Source: Hansfordia pulvinata
Lineage: Eukaryota; Ascomycota; Sordariomycetes; Xylariales
DNA: 64,000 nucleotides
Assembly (NCBI GenBank): GCA_006538405.1
Contig: BJKQ01000003.1
Location: 2,046,001 to 2,110,000, forward strand
Direction: 5' to 3'
Within the stretch, counting starts at the first letter, position 1; every line of letters begins with the position of its first letter. Shown piece by piece: positions 33,546 to 43,530 of the stretch. Below the pieces are notes generated by a model. The model was not told where the DNA came from and ran no database searches. It saw only the letters and a list, made by a program, of their open reading frames with translations. Made by a program: the position numbers and the translations under genes.

Positions 33546-35970
33546 ATGGAGGCGACAGAGGTGAGTTAAGTGGCAGCCCAGCCCGGCTCACTAAACACTC
33601 CTTCCCCGACTGTGCCCGTCCCGCATCTCCAACTACTTACTTCTTCATATACCTTCCTCGTTCCCTCTCACCGAGCGCGGTGCCGTGCCCGGGCGATACC
33701 TTTGGTCGGGCATACAGCGTGTGGCGACCCAGCCCGGACCATGGCGGGGCGGCGACGGACCCGGTGTCCCTTTCACGTGCGAAAGCCCAGCTAGGCTGGC
33801 GCCATGGTTGACCGATTCGATCACAAACTTTGGCATCCGAGTTGGATGTCGTACAGGCCGAAAATCTGGTCTGCAGATCCTGGCTGTCCTCATCAGGCTG
33901 GGCAGGGACCCGAGGTGCAGCCGAGTTGGGCGTCGAATCTCAACGGTGGAACTCCACGCCGCGGAGACCTACTGTGTGCTGGTGCACCTGAGCGAGCATC
34001 CGCTGAGGACCCCACGGACGTGCAAGCGCGAATGTTCCGCGGACGTGCAAGCGCGGGTGTCTTGGTCTTTGTTTCCCCCCAAACGTGGAAACCCAAGCTG
34101 TCCGCATGTTGTCACCCGCGAGCGGTGGCGGACATTGCACTCGCTGCTTGCCCCTCCATCCCGATGGCGTCAAACGGACAGCTCGCGCGCCTGCGTTTGC
34201 ACACTCTGCCCCCAGTGCCCCCCAACCCAAGTGGGTTCAAGCAGCGAGACGGTATCGGCAATATGGACCGTGCACCAGGCGTGGCGGCCAGCTCACCGTT
34301 TCTCCATAAGCGGCCGTTCCAGAATCCGTTTCTCTCTCTTCCTCAGTTCCAGCAATCCCCGGCCTCTAAGGTTGCGTTGATTGAGGTACCACCCGCATCG
34401 CCCCAGGCGAGCCGCAAACCGTCCCGGGGTCCTGCAGTCCATTGAGTCACACACCAAAGCAAAGAAAAGAGTCATACTTTGCCCAAAATCCACTTGACCT
34501 CCCTGCGCCCGCATTCCACTGCCGCCCGCGACCCCATCCTGCACCTGCTGCGCAACTGTCTCGATCTGCCGGAGCGGCCATTTCCTCTCTGTGCCACCAC
34601 CAGCAACCTACCAGACGGTCCCCATCTCCATTATCGCATCTTTGCTCTCCGTTGCCATCCACCGGCTGTGTTTGCTGCCCCGTCCATTGACGTCCGTAAC
34701 GTCCCACCCCCCGCTACAGCAAGCCTTTCCCCCCACCTCCGCTGGCCTGCACCCATCCCATCCTCTTCTCCAGAAACCCATCCCATCGAACAACGCGAAC
34801 CTCTCCCGCCGACCTCAGCAACTGACCTTGCCAGGAACCTCAACAGGAACGCCCCTCCCTTCCCGACCGCAAGCAGCGCAAATCCGTCTGCTTCAACAGT
34901 GAGGCCATTGTAGTCGAACCCGACGGCAAAGTCGTCACCATGGCTTCCGCCGAAGAAACCAAGGACACCGCCCTGTCCCACTCCACACGTACGCCGCCAC
35001 TTGCCGACGCTCTTGGTACCTTTACTAACTCGAACCAAGCCCCCGCCGAGGGTGCCGATGAAGCTCCCGCCGATGAGGGTGGCCTCGACCTGACCATGAA
35101 GAAGAAGAAGAAGAAGAAGGCCCCCAAGGAAGACGACGCTGAGGGCGCCGATGGCGAGGCCGCCGGCGAGGATGGCGGTCTGGACCTGACCATGAAGAAA
35201 AAGAAGAAGAAGAAGGCCCCCAAGGAGGGCGAGGACGACTTTGCCCAAAAGCTCGCTGCGCTCGATCTGGAGAAGGACGGCGAGGACGGTGCCCAGGCCG
35301 ACGGCGAAGAACAGACCGGCGACATGGACAAGGGAACCGGTATCTGGAAGCAGAGCGAGACCAAGCCCATCGTTTACGACCTCCTGCTCAACCGATTCTT
35401 CAGCCTGCTGTCTCAGAAGAACCCCGACCACGCCTCCAGCGGATCCAAGTCCTACAAGATCCCCCCTCCCCAGTGTCTCCGCGAAGGCAACAAGAAGACC
35501 ATCTTTGCCAACATTCCCGACATCTGCAAGAGAATGAAGCGTACCGAGGAACACGTTACTGCCTATCTCTGTAAGCTCTCTTGCCCCCACGTCTAGCTCT
35601 GTCACCAAAGCACGTTTGCTCCGCGGCTGCTAACTCATGCCAGTTGCTGAGCTGGGTACCAACGGTTCCGTTGACGGAAGCAGACGCCTGGTCATCAAGG
35701 GTCGTTTCCAACAGAAGCAAATCGAGAACGTTATTCGAAAATACATTAGTAAGTCAAGCCATGTTTTCTTGACGTGGCCCACTGCTAACGCGATTCCTAG
35801 TCGAATATGTCACTTGCAAGACCTGCAGATCGCCCGACACGGAGCTCAACAAAGGAGAGAACCGTCTCTACTTCATCACCTGCAACTCATGCGGCTCGCG
35901 CCGTTCCGTCACGGCCATCAAGACGGGTTTCTCTGCCCAGGTCGGCAAGAGAAAGAAGATGCTCAAGTAG
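33546..35970 (+). CDS. SUI3: Translation initiation factor eIF2 subunit beta
   Basis: Exons 33546..33560, 34847..35570, 35644..35748 and 35801..35970 encode 337 aa. Introns 2 and 3 (73 and 52 bp) are ordinary. Exon 1 codes only MEATE and is followed by a 1286 bp intron from GTGAGT to CAACAG with a CTGAC branch site. It is proposed because conserved sequence ([20 protein letters not shown]) lies in frame upstream of the next ATG (34940), and no ATG exists at 34470-34930. Starting at 34940 would lose that block. Two lysine boxes sit in a duplicated unit ([18 protein letters not shown]); they bind eIF5 and eIF2B-epsilon. The core includes [20 protein letters not shown] and a C-terminal C4 zinc ribbon (CKTC...CNSC). 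It is part of the eIF2-GTP-initiator tRNA complex. Confidence 0.93.
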
Positions 35971-36597
35971 TCTGCTTGTACCTTTGCTGGCATGTTTTAC
36001 TTGGACTGAGCATCTGGGATTTGTGACAACAGGGCATACGATGACGTGGCACGAGCATATGAGGACTCATTATTCAGTCAGTAGATAGAACTTGCTGATA
36101 ATGACACCGGGCGTCTGGCGTGTTGCCTAATGAATGCCCCCTTTCTCTAAAGACTGCGTACCTCAGCCATGCTTCCCCTGCACCTGTGCTTAATCAAGCG
36201 CTTCACTGGAACGGCCTCGTTCGCGATCGCGGCTTTCATATGTCGACAATTGGCCCGCTGTCTCGTACTGATATTGGGTTCCGAGGACGGAATTGTGACG
36301 GAGGCATACATTACACGACAGCCTGGCAAGCGGGGCGTGTCGGCGATGGATGGACCCCAGCCAAGCAGCCCAAGAGGTCGGGTCATTGGCTGAGTCAAGT
36401 GACGCTGCCATGCCGCCGTTCACTGCTGCAGATCCGTCCCCTTGGAACACAACATTGCCGAATTTCCGCCGCATGGGGTAGCAGGACGCTGTGATATTGC
36501 GTACATGAAGTGCAAACAAGTTTTTCTAGACATGCGCACCTTCTTCAGTTCACTTTGTCTCTATATTTCTACTACTTGCTCGGCCGGTATTCCTCCC
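35971..36597. other. Convergent intergenic region
   Basis: Lies between the eIF2-beta stop and the carrier stop. No gene or repeat seen. Confidence 0.5.
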
Positions 36598-37740
36598 TCA
36601 AGGCAAGGTGCGCATGACGCCCTCAAAGGCGACGAGAGCCATGGCGTTGGCGGGGAACGCGCGCAGGAAGCAGGGAAGGAAGCCGCGCCAGTAGCCCCGG
36701 GGCCCCGACTCGCGGTACACGGCGGCGGCGGCCTCCCTCCAGGAGCGGAACTTGGGGGTGCCGTCGCCCAGCTTGCCGCCCATGGGGTCCGTCATGACGC
36801 GCTGCTTGACGACGTCGCTCGGGTAGCTGGTCAGCCAGAAGACCTGGGCGCTCAGCCCGCCGGCCCAGAAGTTGACGGCGGGGGCGGAGAGGTCGGTGCG
36901 CCGGCGGAGCTGGCGGGACAGCACGTCGTAGGAGCCCCACCAGCAGAAGAAGAAGGAGCGGAACAGCAGGGTCGCGAAGAGGCCCTTGTAGAGGCCGCGC
37001 AGGCCGTGCGCGGCCCAGATCTTGCGGACGCAGTCCAGCGGGCCGGAGTACAGGCGCTCGCTCTTCACGGCCGAGTACTGGATCTGCAGGCGCGCCTTGA
37101 CGTGCTCGACGGGCGCGGCGATGAAGGACACCGTGCTGCCGGCGAGGATGCCGGCTATCCCGTGTCCGAAGGAGGGGAGGTGCGCGATGGGGTTATTGTT
37201 GGCAGCGGCATGGCTGGACGAGGAGACGGAGGAGGAGGAAGAGGGCGACGGGGCCAGGTCGGGATGGCGCGACGACGGCGGCGGTGACGGCGGAGGAGGC
37301 AGGAAGACGTGCTCGGCCAGCAGGCGGCGGTAGACGGTGAGGGAGCCCAGCATGACGCTGTCCATGAACATCCAGCCAACCAGCGGCGGGGTGGCGCCCT
37401 TGTAGAGGCCGCGCAGGCCCTCGTTGCGCACCGTCTGCATGACGCACTGCAGCGGGCCGCTGAAGCGCGCGCTGTCGGTGGTCTGCAGGCGCACCTTGAC
37501 CGTGTCGAAGGGGTGTCCAACTGCGAGAAGGGCACGTGGAGATGGTCAGCGAGGAGAGGAGTGTACGGTATGGGGCGGGGGTGGGGGAGGCACAAAGGCC
37601 CGGGGGCCAGGCGTGAAGCGGGCGCACTCACCCGACAACTTGGCAATGCCAGAGAAGACGCCGGCGACGAAGCCCTTGTAGTTCTGCGGCGCCGCCGCCG
37701 CCGCGGCCTTCTTGGGCTCCTCCTTCAGATCGGCAGCCAT
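36598..37740 (-). CDS. Mitochondrial carrier, YMC1 / carnitine-acylcarnitine type
   Basis: Exons 37740..37632 and 37520..36598 encode 343 aa. The 111 bp intron (donor GTGAGT, acceptor CGCAG) splits the first carrier signature, which becomes VGHPFDTVKVRLQTT after splicing. Three solute-carrier repeats are present, with signatures PFDTVKVRLQ, PVEHVKARLQ and PSDVVKQRVM and matrix-loop motifs GLRGLYKGATPPL, GLRGLYKGLFATL and GPRGYWRGFLPCF. The closest known group is yeast Ymc1/Ymc2 and the carnitine/acylcarnitine carriers, which exchange small metabolites across the inner membrane. The transported substrate cannot be decided here. A Pro/Ser-rich insert (about residues 106-138) lies between repeats 1 and 2. 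Confidence 0.92.
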
Positions 37741-38444
37741 GATTGCGTGGCGCTTGGGGTTGCGAGAGAGAGAATAGAGAAAAGGAACGGGCGTCGACGC
37801 AGACACAGCGACGGTGTCCTTTCCAGCCGCTGCCTCTCGACACCCGCGGCGTGTGAAGCGAGGCCAGAGGGGGCGACGAGGAGGAAGCGGAGGCAGCGGG
37901 TGGGCCGGGCCGTGGGAAATGGCAGGGAGAGCCGGTTCGCTGCTGGTCCGTCCTGTCGTGGTTACCAAGAGGTCGGAGTCGGCCCTGTCTATCTCGTGAT
38001 GTGGCGTGGCAGCCGAAGTGAGCCCCAATTGCCCGTCCTGGGCCCGTCGAGGTCGGAGGGCGAGCCTAGGACCCACGGCGTTTTCCCCGAGTGTGCCTGT
38101 GCCGAGATCGGGCCCCAGTATGTCAAATTCCGAGCCGCCCTCCGCCACGCCGCACAGCCGCTAATAAGCCACACAGAAGTGGCCGCCTTAATGAGGCTGA
38201 TTCCACGAGCCCCACCGGTCGGCTTCTGATATTTGCCCCGAATCGAATTTACGGCGCGGACGAGACGGGATGTGTTAAGACACAACGTTAAGGGTAACAA
38301 ACTATTGTTTATAACCTTCTTTTCAATGTTTTTTTCTTCTTCTTCTTCTTTCCGCTTCGTCTTTTGTTACTTGAAACTGATTTCGCCGCACATGGAAGAT
38401 TCAAAAACAGACGAACGCATTATGGATGATCTGGACAGACCTAT
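37741..38444. other. Intergenic, 0.7 kb
   Basis: Promoter of the carrier gene and 3' flank of the Zn2Cys6 gene. A TTC-rich stretch lies at 38334-38352. No gene seen. Confidence 0.5.
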
Positions 38445-39653
38445 TCAGCTTAACTTTTGGTCTCCGTGAGTGATCACAGTCACCGCGTAAATCATCATGC
38501 CCAACTGATCGACATCTTCCAGCCACCGTTCCACTTTCTGCTCCCTCCTTTCCCTCGCAGCAGCCGACGGCTCATGGGGAAAAGGCCATAATTCGTGTAT
38601 GCCGAGAACGTCCGGCGGCGCGACCCCGCCGTCGTCATCGTACCTTGCACGAGACGCCATTTCCCAAGTGCTCCTGTCCGCGGCTCGCCACAGAGACCCT
38701 CCAGAGGGTGCCGGTAGTCCGCTCAGCTCGGTCCCCAGGTAGGTCGGCGAGCCGCGGCCGAACTGTACGAGGCTCTCGAAGAGGTACATGACGTAGATCG
38801 TTCTTATCTTGGCCTCGGAGACTACCCACGCCTCCCAGCGGGGCCGGGCAGCTGGCGGCGAGACCAGGCCGGCCTCCGATGTCAGAAATGACAGGTTCTG
38901 CAGGTTGACCATGTTATGGTCGAGCAGGGGTTGGGCATGCGGACCGGAGAAGAAAAATAGACACATGGCGTAGATGAGATAGGCTTGGAAGGCAGCAAGG
39001 AGACCTGGCTCATCAAGAGCAGACACTTGATCATGCACTGTCTCCATATGATGCTGAATGGTGCTTACCCACGATATGTCATCGCTGCGAGAAGCACCAA
39101 GGCACATCTGAACATGACGTAGACCGTCATGCAGCGGCCGGAAGGTGTGTACCGAATCACTATATAGTTGCACCGTGTGGATGAAAGGAGGGACCTGACG
39201 CGCCCAGACAAGGGCAGACGTAAAGGCCTTAAGTGACTGGCGTATAAAGGATATAGTGTTCAGAGAATAGTGCTTGGCAACCTCATTAGGACCAGCAATG
39301 TACGTCTTGAGCCAACGGTCCCGAAGATCGGCGGCGACGATCGGGCAGTGAAGCCCTAGATTCGTAAAGTCCAGCGCAGACGGAGAGGGAGCGTTGACCA
39401 TGCCTGGTGGCAAGTGAGAAGGCGTTGGGACGAGAGGCGAGGCATCATCGTTAAACGTGCACTGAGTTGACACGGCACCGTCGGCGGGTTCGGGCTGAGA
39501 AGACCGCTGGACGTTAGGATAAGAGCAAGACAGGTGGCGCTGGGCGCAGCGGGCACAAGACCCCGGGGCACGATCGCATCTGGCCTTTGCAAGTGTGCAG
39601 GCATGGCACGCCTTTTGTCGCGAGGTGGAATATCTCGTGGAATTGGCCGGCAT
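38445..39653 (-). CDS. Zn2Cys6 (fungal C6) transcription factor
   Basis: A single exon of 402 aa from ATG 39651-39653. The binuclear zinc cluster is at residues 16-43 with spacing CX2CX6CX6CX2CX6C (ACHACTLAKARCDRAPGSC, then ARCAQRHLSC), preceded by basic residues. The remainder is a helical regulatory region without another named motif that I can see (VWARQVPPFIHTVQLYSDSV, WEAWVVSEAKIRTIYVMYLF). An earlier ATG 93 bp upstream would add 31 hydrophobic residues and is less likely. It sits downstream of the MFS exporter on the same strand; pathway-specific regulators of this type often control such neighbours. No target can be proven from sequence, but the exporter promoter carries repeated CCGG-containing boxes. 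Confidence 0.88.
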   Translation of the reverse strand: MPANSTRYSTSRQKACHACTLAKARCDRAPGSCARCAQRHLSCSYPNVQRSSQPEPADGAVSTQCTFNDDASPLVPTPSHLPPGMVNAPSPSALDFTNLGLHCPIVAADLRDRWLKTYIAGPNEVAKHYSLNTISFIRQSLKAFTSALVWARQVPPFIHTVQLYSDSVHTFRPLHDGLRHVQMCLGASRSDDISWVSTIQHHMETVHDQVSALDEPGLLAAFQAYLIYAMCLFFFSGPHAQPLLDHNMVNLQNLSFLTSEAGLVSPPAARPRWEAWVVSEAKIRTIYVMYLFESLVQFGRGSPTYLGTELSGLPAPSGGSLWRAADRSTWEMASRARYDDDGGVAPPDVLGIHELWPFPHEPSAAARERREQKVERWLEDVDQLGMMIYAVTVITHGDQKLS

Positions 39654-40329
39654 TGGTCCCTGAAGAAGTACGGCACACTCTATCTTGATGGCGTGGATGA
39701 TGAAGGAGAGAGGTTGGAGTGGTGTGTGCGACAGGTACTCGTACATGACCTAGGTAGTCGAGGTACCTAAGGTACACCTACTACATGTAGGTAAGTGGCG
39801 ATGGCAGAGGGGCGCTGAAGAATCCTACATGTACCTGTACCTAGGGTAGTAATCACTCATGGCCTAGGGCATTTCATATGCTACATACATTGGAAGGAGA
39901 TACGCTTGAATTTACTGCCGTGGCGGTGAAACAAATGCCATCCATGATGGAACCTAGGTTTTTTAGGTATATGAATCCATTAGGTACTCCCCGGTACCTG
40001 ATAGGTGCCTGGCAGGAGGTACGGTAGGTACCTAAGGTAGGTGCACGAGAGTGGTGCTTATGTACCTAGGTAGGGCGACTGTGTGGCATTTCTTAGATGG
40101 TAGCGCGATCGCCCTTCTTGAAGATGCAGTCCGCGATACATTCAGTTGTACAGCCTAGGTATCGTAGGTAATGAAACAGTGACTTTGAAGTGCGATAAAC
40201 CTCGTGTTCTACTATTACACCTTCCGCTCCGCCCTCTTCCCCTTATGCTTCAACATTCTCGCCGACTCGTACAGGTCCTTAGTCCAGGCTAACAGTCTGG
40301 AAGCCTGAAGGTCTCAGTTTGGGATCGTT
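39654..40329. other. Intergenic: regulator promoter, rich in TACCTA/TAGGTA
   Basis: From about 39736 to 40170 the sequence is packed with TACCTA, TAGGTA and the palindrome GGTACCTA, with one TACGAGTA octamer at 39736. No gene seen. Confidence 0.6.
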
Positions 40330-41934
40330 TTAGCGAGATGCTTCAAGTCCCTTGCCATTGCGTCTCTTCATTTGGAAGAGAAGGGCAATCACGGCAAGGG
40401 CTTGAGCCGCAAAGCAAATCGTAAAGGCAAGCCCGGCGCCCAGGCGATCGATGAGTGGCGTTATGAAGCTTGTCCCTCCTGCCGCCAGCAAGCACCGGCC
40501 CAGATTCAAGCCAGCGCTCGCGGCAGCACTCCTCGAGTGGAACACATCCACCAGGTAAGTCATGATAGCAGACTGAATGGAGACCGCAGCTAGGCCAGTG
40601 AAGAAGGTCGAGACAATCGGCACCGCTATGTGGACCTGGTCGGAGTATTGAAGCGCCCATCCGAATAGCAAGATGGCTAAACACTGTACTGCACCCAGCC
40701 AAGGGACAAGCCCAATCCGTGCCTCCTCAAGGTTGAACGGCGGTGGCTTCGACGCCGAGTCTTCCGAACGCTGCTTTTCTTCGTGGGATGCCTTCTTCTG
40801 ACGGTATACACGGTCCAAGACCCGGCCGGTGGCCAAAGTGCCGACAATAGAGCCGCATCCGTTGGCGAGAAAAGTGAGGCCGATCTGGGTTTCCGAGAGA
40901 CCGTATCGGGTATCGAAAAGAGTGGACATGGAAGTGATGGACATCTGCCAGATTGCGTAATAGATCGAAACGAAGGCAATGGGCAACACGGCGCTTCTAT
41001 GGAAAACAATGCGCAGCGGTCCGAGCAGATCCATCTTCTTGGCGGTTGTCGCATCGACTTGACAGGATTCGCGCGTCCAGCGCACGGCCGTGGATCTTTG
41101 GTAGAGCAACAAGGGATGGCGGGAAAAGAAATCCCGAGGGCAACGGCCACCGTTGGACACTTTAAGTCGCAAGGTTTCCGGCAGGACCATGACGATCATG
41201 AGGAGTATCAAGGCGACGTAGACGGTCAGAAACCAGAACACGGCCCTCCACCCGAACGTGCCGGACAGGGCACCGCCGATAATAGGCCCTATGGCAACGG
41301 GGGCGAGAAGGCCGGCCTGGAACACCCCCATGTAGCCCCGCGTTCATCGCGCGTTGTTGTGTCGCCGACAACGCCCGAGCCAATGGCAATGGTGCTGGCG
41401 CTGCCTAGGCTCTGCAGGCACCTAAGCACCATCAAGCCAGCGTAGTTGGGAGTCAAGGCAAGACCAACATTGGCCCCCAGTAAGACAGCAAGAGTGCCGG
41501 TGTAGGCGACCCGGCGGCCCTTGACGTCAGACACAGGGCCCCAAAAGCTCGGCGCAAGGCCCTGGAAGACGAGGTAAGATGTCACAGTCAGGTTTATAAG
41601 TTCGACTGACACCTGAAGGTCGGCGGCGATGGGCTTGATCGATGGGAAGTAAATGTTGGACGAGAACCCTGAGACTATGCCAACAACGTTAAGACCGGTT
41701 CCCTACTGTTGGCTGTCATTCTGGATAGTCATGTTCCATGCCCCAGAGAGACTTTGCTTTCAAGGATAAGTACCTACGCGTAGCAGCAATCGAAACAGTA
41801 CTGATAATCAACGCCTTTTGTCGGCGGTCGAAAACTGAGTAAACCGGATCCACGGGTTGCGCAGAAGGGTCACCGCAAAAGTCGTTTGGGGCCACTCCCT
41901 CTAATCCCAGTCGCTCGTCCGACGTTGGGGCCAT
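40330..41934 (-). CDS. MFS drug:H+ antiporter, DHA1 type (apparent 1-base frameshift)
   Basis: Exon 1 (41934..41778) and exon 2 (41674..40330) are joined by a 103 bp intron (donor GTAGGT, CTTAAC branch site, acceptor CATAG). The join gives STVSIAATLSGFSSNIYFPS, as usual for helix 1. Motif A is GPVSDVKGRR after helix 2. At DTTTRDERG the frame breaks: the expected YMGVFQAGLLAPVAIGPIIG is in another frame. One missing G in the run at 41336-41339 (C on the + strand) restores it and gives 500 aa with 12 predicted helices and the DHA1 motif GPIIGGAL. Related plasma-membrane transporters (Qdr/Tpo group) export drugs, polyamines or metabolites. If the break is real, the protein stops after helix 4. 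Confidence 0.85.
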
Positions 41935-42394
41935 GGTGTTGACAGTTGTTTCAATGAGAAAGAGACGCGTTAGAGAGGGAGACTCGGTCGCACGATCTGG
42001 AAGAACTGAGAAGTAGTGAATCTGCAAATAAAGTGATTAAGGGAGTTCGAAAATACGATCAATACCAGTATTACAGCACAAGCAAGTGCGGACATGATAG
42101 CACTCAGCATGGTATTCAATTGCTGAAACTCGCCCCGTTTCTCAGGTCCGGCGCTAGCTTTCTCAACTCCGGCGCCACTAAGATGTCAGATCCGCTGCTA
42201 GCGATCTCAACTCCGGCCTCGATAGCTACCAGTGACCACGGTCCACCAGGACCATTTACATAAAGATAGTCGTGCCCTTCATGAGTTCGACCTCCTACTG
42301 TCTACAGACCCATTCCATAATCAGAGCGACCGCAACATAATTTGCTACACTATCTGATTACCCTATGAGTCTATATCACTTCCTTTCCACCAAC
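41935..42394. other. Divergent promoter, MFS exporter / isochorismatase-like
   Basis: A 460 bp region with the four spaced boxes listed separately near its centre. No gene lies inside. Confidence 0.65.
42140..42219. promoter_or_regulatory. Four spaced copies of a TCTCA-N2-TCCGGC box
   Basis: Copies start at 42140 (TCTCAGGTCCGGCGC), 42161 (TCTCAACTCCGGCGC), 42184 (TGTCAGATCCGCTGC, the weakest) and 42205 (TCTCAACTCCGGCCT). Spacings are 21, 23 and 21 bp, close to two helix turns each, so all copies would face one side of the DNA. GCTAGC precedes two of them. The array is midway between the exporter and hydrolase start codons. Binding by the nearby Zn2Cys6 protein is an inference. Confidence 0.5.
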
Positions 42395-43103
42395 ATGGCG
42401 ACAGCCCGGACCACTCAGAAGTTTGCCTTTGACCCAGAATGTGCAGTTCTTCACCTCGACCTGATGCAGGCTCTCGTCAGCGCAGTCCAGGGGAGCCCGG
42501 CAGGCGATGCTTTCCTGGAAAACTGCTCCAAATGGGTCGACGCGGTGCACGCCATGCCGCGCAAGCCGCTAACCATCTTCACCACGCTCTATTGGTCTAA
42601 CGCGCAGAAGCCCGAGCTAGGCACGGAGTCTTCACCTTTCGGAAGCTTGATCAACAGTTTTGAGCTGGATCTGGAAAAGGGAGCGACCGGCGTTCAAATT
42701 GACCCTGGCTTCCTTGTTGATGACGGTGATATCGTTCTTCAGAAGACCAGACTCTATGCGGGAATGGGAAACCAATTGGAACAGATCCTGCGGGTACAGC
42801 GTATCAAGACCGTGATCATTGTCAGTTGCCCAGTGCCTAGGTCAAACTGACCCCAAGTTGGACGTCTGCTGATATGAACACTCTCCCACGCCTCAGTCCG
42901 GGATGACCCTCACCGGGGTCATTCTCAGCACCGTCTACCGCCTCTTGGACCTCGACTATACGATATATGTAATATACGACAACGTATTGCAGATTCCTTC
43001 ATCCAGCCGAGCATCGGAACTTATATTCAAAGATGTTCTACCGTCCATCAACGTTCATGTCATCTCCCTCGAGGAAGCGCTGGAAGGCACCATGCAAGAT
43101 TAA
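42395..43103 (+). CDS. Isochorismatase-like (cysteine hydrolase fold) protein lacking the catalytic Cys
   Basis: Exons 42395..42820 and 42897..43103 encode 210 aa. The 76 bp intron has donor GTCAGT, a CTGAT-type branch and acceptor CTCAG, and joins KTVIISGMTLTGVILSTVYR. The ATG at 42395 has strong context (CCAACATGG); an earlier in-frame ATG at 42365 would add ten residues. The fold is recognised from the first strand with Asp (AVLHLDLMQALV), the Lys motif (VLQKTRLYAG) and the GMTLTGV loop before a long helix. In active isochorismatase, nicotinamidase and similar enzymes the last loop carries a catalytic Cys; here that position is Gly. Many fungal members have the same change, so it defines a subgroup and need not be damage. 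The reaction is unknown. It is divergent with the exporter. Confidence 0.82.
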
Positions 43104-43530
43104 GGACGTTTACGCAACAATAAACCCTTTTTGAAACGACGGTCGTTACTTCCTTCTTTCCCGATTTTCCCCCTGACCATCTGCCAATAGCCGCCGTGGG
43201 CGAATTCAGGCCGCGGGACTCTGGACAGTATCGATTTACACAAGAGGGCGCAAAGATGGAGGATAAGGCACCTTAATTCGAGTTACTCAGCACACAATGA
43301 CACGAACACGGACTGTTCCTGGCGTATTCGTCACATCACGCGTGGAGTCAACATCAATGCGACATTCAAGGAGAAAAGTCGGGTTGGAAACTCTTATTTT
43401 TCGGAAACAGTTGTCTATAGCCCCCTGGTTTTTGGTATCGCCGTACATCCTGATCCCTACTAGACAATGCGCCTTCCCGAAAGCATCATGCCCAATTGTC
43501 CATGCGCCTTTTTTGTTCCTCGTGAGTCGT
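43104..43530. other. Convergent intergenic region
   Basis: Lies between the hydrolase stop and the eL22 stop. No gene or repeat seen. Confidence 0.5.
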
